Assembly: GCA_946481315.1 (NCBI GenBank)
Contig: CAMLMH010000004.1
Coordinates: forward strand, 185,391 to 249,390
DNA length: 64,000 bases
Reading direction: 5' to 3'
DNA from: an uncultured Bacteriovorax sp.
GTDB lineage: Bacteria; Bdellovibrionota; Bacteriovoracia; Bacteriovoracales; Bacteriovoracaceae
A program made the translations under genes and the position numbers. Of the stretch, positions 62,399-64,000 are shown one piece after another; within the stretch, counting starts at the first letter, position 1, and every line of letters starts with the position of its first letter. The notes beneath the pieces were generated by a model. It was not told the origin of the DNA and ran no database searches. It saw only the letters and a program-made list of their open reading frames with translations.

Positions 62399-62698
62399 AT
62401 GAACATTGATAACAAATTTCCCTTATTCAGAAGTTTCCTGGCCGATCCCAAATTGAATCTGGGACAGTCAAAAACATCGCTGGGACATGCGGCCGTCACA
62501 TCGACTGAACAAAAATCGGTGAACCTCGACCTGCTGCTAGCAGAAGAAAAAAAATTGCTGAAGAAAGACAGCAAAGATGAAAAGAAAAAAAAGAAAGACA
62601 CGAATGAGAAAACAAAAACCAATAACAATTCCGGTCCTTCAGTGAACGATAAAAACAGTGAACAAAAGCAAATTTTGAAACTTCTGAATTTGATATGA
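62399..62698 (+). CDS. Small hypothetical Lys/Asn-rich protein
   Basis: 99 residues with no signal peptide or membrane segment. The first half (PLFRSFLADPKLNLGQSKTS) is mixed; the second half is strongly charged and low complexity (EEKKLLKKDSKDEKKKKKDT), ending in ILKLLNLI. Probably disordered, with a short C-terminal hydrophobic contact. It lies 12 bp before the binding-protein gene. Not recognised. Confidence 0.5.
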   Translation: MNIDNKFPLFRSFLADPKLNLGQSKTSLGHAAVTSTEQKSVNLDLLLAEEKKLLKKDSKDEKKKKKDTNEKTKTNNNSGPSVNDKNSEQKQILKLLNLI

Positions 62699-62710
62699 CA
62701 AGGATTCGTC

Positions 62711-63490
62711 ATGAACTCTAAAACCATCAAAACATTTTTAACTTATCTTTTCATCTTCTCCTTCCCGCTCATGACCACATCGGCAGAAACGATTGTTTTA
62801 AAAGCTGACCGCTGGTGCCCTTTTAACTGTGAACCAACCGAAAAGGGAAAACAGGAAAATGGTTACATGATCGATGTCGCCCGAATGATTTTTGAAAGGA
62901 AAGGGCATAATGTTGTCTATCAGGTCGACAGCTGGAGTAATGCCATTAGAAGTGTTCGTGAAGGTAAAGCGACAGGCCTTGTCGCCACGACAATCGCCGA
63001 TGCACCAGACTTCATCTATTCTGAAAAACACATGGGGACAAACAAGGAATGTTTCTACGTAAAGAAAGCCGATGCGTGGGAATTTCTGAGTACGGAAAAC
63101 CTAAAAGGAAGAAAATTGGGCACAGTCGACTCTTATGCCTATTCTGCGGAAGTTACCGCTTTCATCCTGGAAAATCCAAAGATGATCACTAAAGTTGCCG
63201 GAGATAATCCCCTGGAAAAAAATCTCGCCCTTTTAGACAAAGGAGACATTGACACCATCGTGGAAAATCCTTTTGTCTTCAATTACTTCACTGAGAAGAA
63301 GAAAATCCGCGACCAGTATGCTGATGCAGGCTGCACGACCGGCGATGATTTGTATATAGCCTTCTCTCCCAAGAATCCCCGCTCCAAAGAATTTGCGAAA
63401 ATGCTCAGTGACGGCATTCTTCAATTGAGAAAGGACGGAAGTCTCGATAAGATCATCAACAAATATTCGCTGAAAGAATGGAGCCCCTGA
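62711..63490 (+). CDS. Periplasmic solute-binding protein, family 3
   Basis: 259 residues. A signal peptide (TFLTYLFIFSFPLMTTSAE in part) precedes an SBP_bac_3 fold: WCPFNCEPTEKGKQENGYMI, DVARMIFERKGHNVVYQV, WSNAIRSVREGKATGLVA and NKYSLKEW at the end. Such proteins bind amino acids or similar small solutes, either for an ABC importer or as orphan receptors. No permease or ATPase gene adjoins it, and the ligand is unknown. AAGGA precedes the ATG. Confidence 0.8.
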   Translation: MNSKTIKTFLTYLFIFSFPLMTTSAETIVLKADRWCPFNCEPTEKGKQENGYMIDVARMIFERKGHNVVYQVDSWSNAIRSVREGKATGLVATTIADAPDFIYSEKHMGTNKECFYVKKADAWEFLSTENLKGRKLGTVDSYAYSAEVTAFILENPKMITKVAGDNPLEKNLALLDKGDIDTIVENPFVFNYFTEKKKIRDQYADAGCTTGDDLYIAFSPKNPRSKEFAKMLSDGILQLRKDGSLDKIINKYSLKEWSP

Positions 63491-63496
63491 CATTTT

Positions 63497-63952
63497 ATGA
63501 ATTACTGGTTGATGAAAAGTGAACCCGATGTTTTTTCCATTGATGATCTGAAAAAGAAAAAAAAATCCGGATGGGATGGAGTCCGCAACTACCAGGCCCG
63601 CAATTACATGCGCGATAATATGCAAGTTGGCGACCTCGTCCTGTTTTACCACAGCAGCTGTGAAGTTCCAGGCATTGCGGGACTTGCCCGTGTCTCCAAA
63701 GAAAGTCATCCTGACCCGTCACAATTCGATGCCAAAAGCGAATATTACGACCCTAAAGCAACTAAAGAAAACCCCCGCTGGTTTATGGTCGAAGTAGAGT
63801 TTGTGGAAAAATTTAACAAGGTCTTCACACTCTCCGAAATAAAAGCAACCAAAGGGCTCGAGAAAATGCCGCTTGTTCAAAAGGGTTCTCGTCTATCAAT
63901 CAATCCGGTCACTCCGGAAGAATTCAAAATCATTCAAACTGCCCTACGATAG
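63497..63952 (+). CDS. EVE-domain protein
   Basis: 151 residues. YWLMKSEPDVFSIDDL, WDGVRNYQARNYMRDNMQVG, DLVLFYHSS and PGIAGLARVSKES are the EVE/THYN1 signature. EVE domains are related to PUA/YTH folds and bind modified nucleobases. It begins 6 bp after the binding-protein stop and may share its transcript. Confidence 0.88.
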   Translation: MNYWLMKSEPDVFSIDDLKKKKKSGWDGVRNYQARNYMRDNMQVGDLVLFYHSSCEVPGIAGLARVSKESHPDPSQFDAKSEYYDPKATKENPRWFMVEVEFVEKFNKVFTLSEIKATKGLEKMPLVQKGSRLSINPVTPEEFKIIQTALR

Positions 63953-64000
63953 TGGTGACAACTTTTTTTCAGATCGTCTCATTTTTTTAGTAGTGACTCT

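Overview
The window reads as chromosomal DNA of a Gram-negative, probably predatory, delta-type bacterium; Bdellovibrionota, and within it a Bacteriovorax-like lineage, is my best guess. This is inference. It rests on the dense set of secreted serine proteases (two subtilases, two trypsin-like enzymes), the many exported and outer-membrane proteins, a Kdo transferase (so LPS is made), and gene orders such as tilS-ftsH-folP and tmk-holB-ricT. No rRNA, CRISPR array, prophage or intact insertion sequence was seen. Almost all the sequence is coding, and genes sit in short operons closed by hairpin terminators that often contain AAGGCC.

1-13.3 kb: a partial lipoprotein gene, then an eight-gene block transcribed in two directions from a 133-bp gap at 6299-6431. 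Leftward: lipid-kinase-like, OleD-like epimerase/dehydrogenase, acyl-ACP-reductase-like enzyme with an unexplained N-terminal half, and a BtaA-like (DUF3419) aminocarboxypropyl transferase. Rightward: formyltransferase, alpha/beta-hydrolase fused to an acyl-AMP ligase, UbiA-type prenyltransferase, and a rifampin-phosphotransferase-like dikinase. Junctions are mostly 4-8 bp overlaps. Together these look like a pathway for an unusual lipid or lipid-linked metabolite; I do not recognise the product. It is the main candidate for an undescribed system.

13.3-26.7 kb: secreted proteases (tandem subtilases; two trypsin-like proteases around pyrC and a small gene), a 2-hydroxyacid dehydrogenase, folP-ftsH-tilS, tRNA-Met with a clear promoter, a Kazal-inhibitor lipoprotein and an FAD oxidoreductase. 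26.9-29.2 kb is tex.

29.2-34.2 kb: an AT-richer accessory island. It carries a 5'-truncated Rhs/YD-repeat gene, a displaced second Rhs C-terminal tip, several small membrane proteins in immunity-like positions, and decayed coding fragments. It resembles a worn polymorphic-toxin locus with serially displaced tip/immunity modules.

34.2-48.9 kb: LolC/E-type permease with fadJ and thiolase genes; an outer-membrane protein; a Flp-like pilin, an FAD-type protein and a Kdo transferase; another outer-membrane protein; a GYF-domain membrane protein; then tmk-holB-ricT. 48.9-64 kb: housekeeping genes (asnS, PfkB kinase, SUI1, rsmJ, gcvP, UshA-type nucleotidase, prfC, yecM-like, rlmK-like, DEAD-box helicase), an HNH endonuclease that looks leaderless, a small charged protein, a periplasmic binding protein and an EVE-domain protein.
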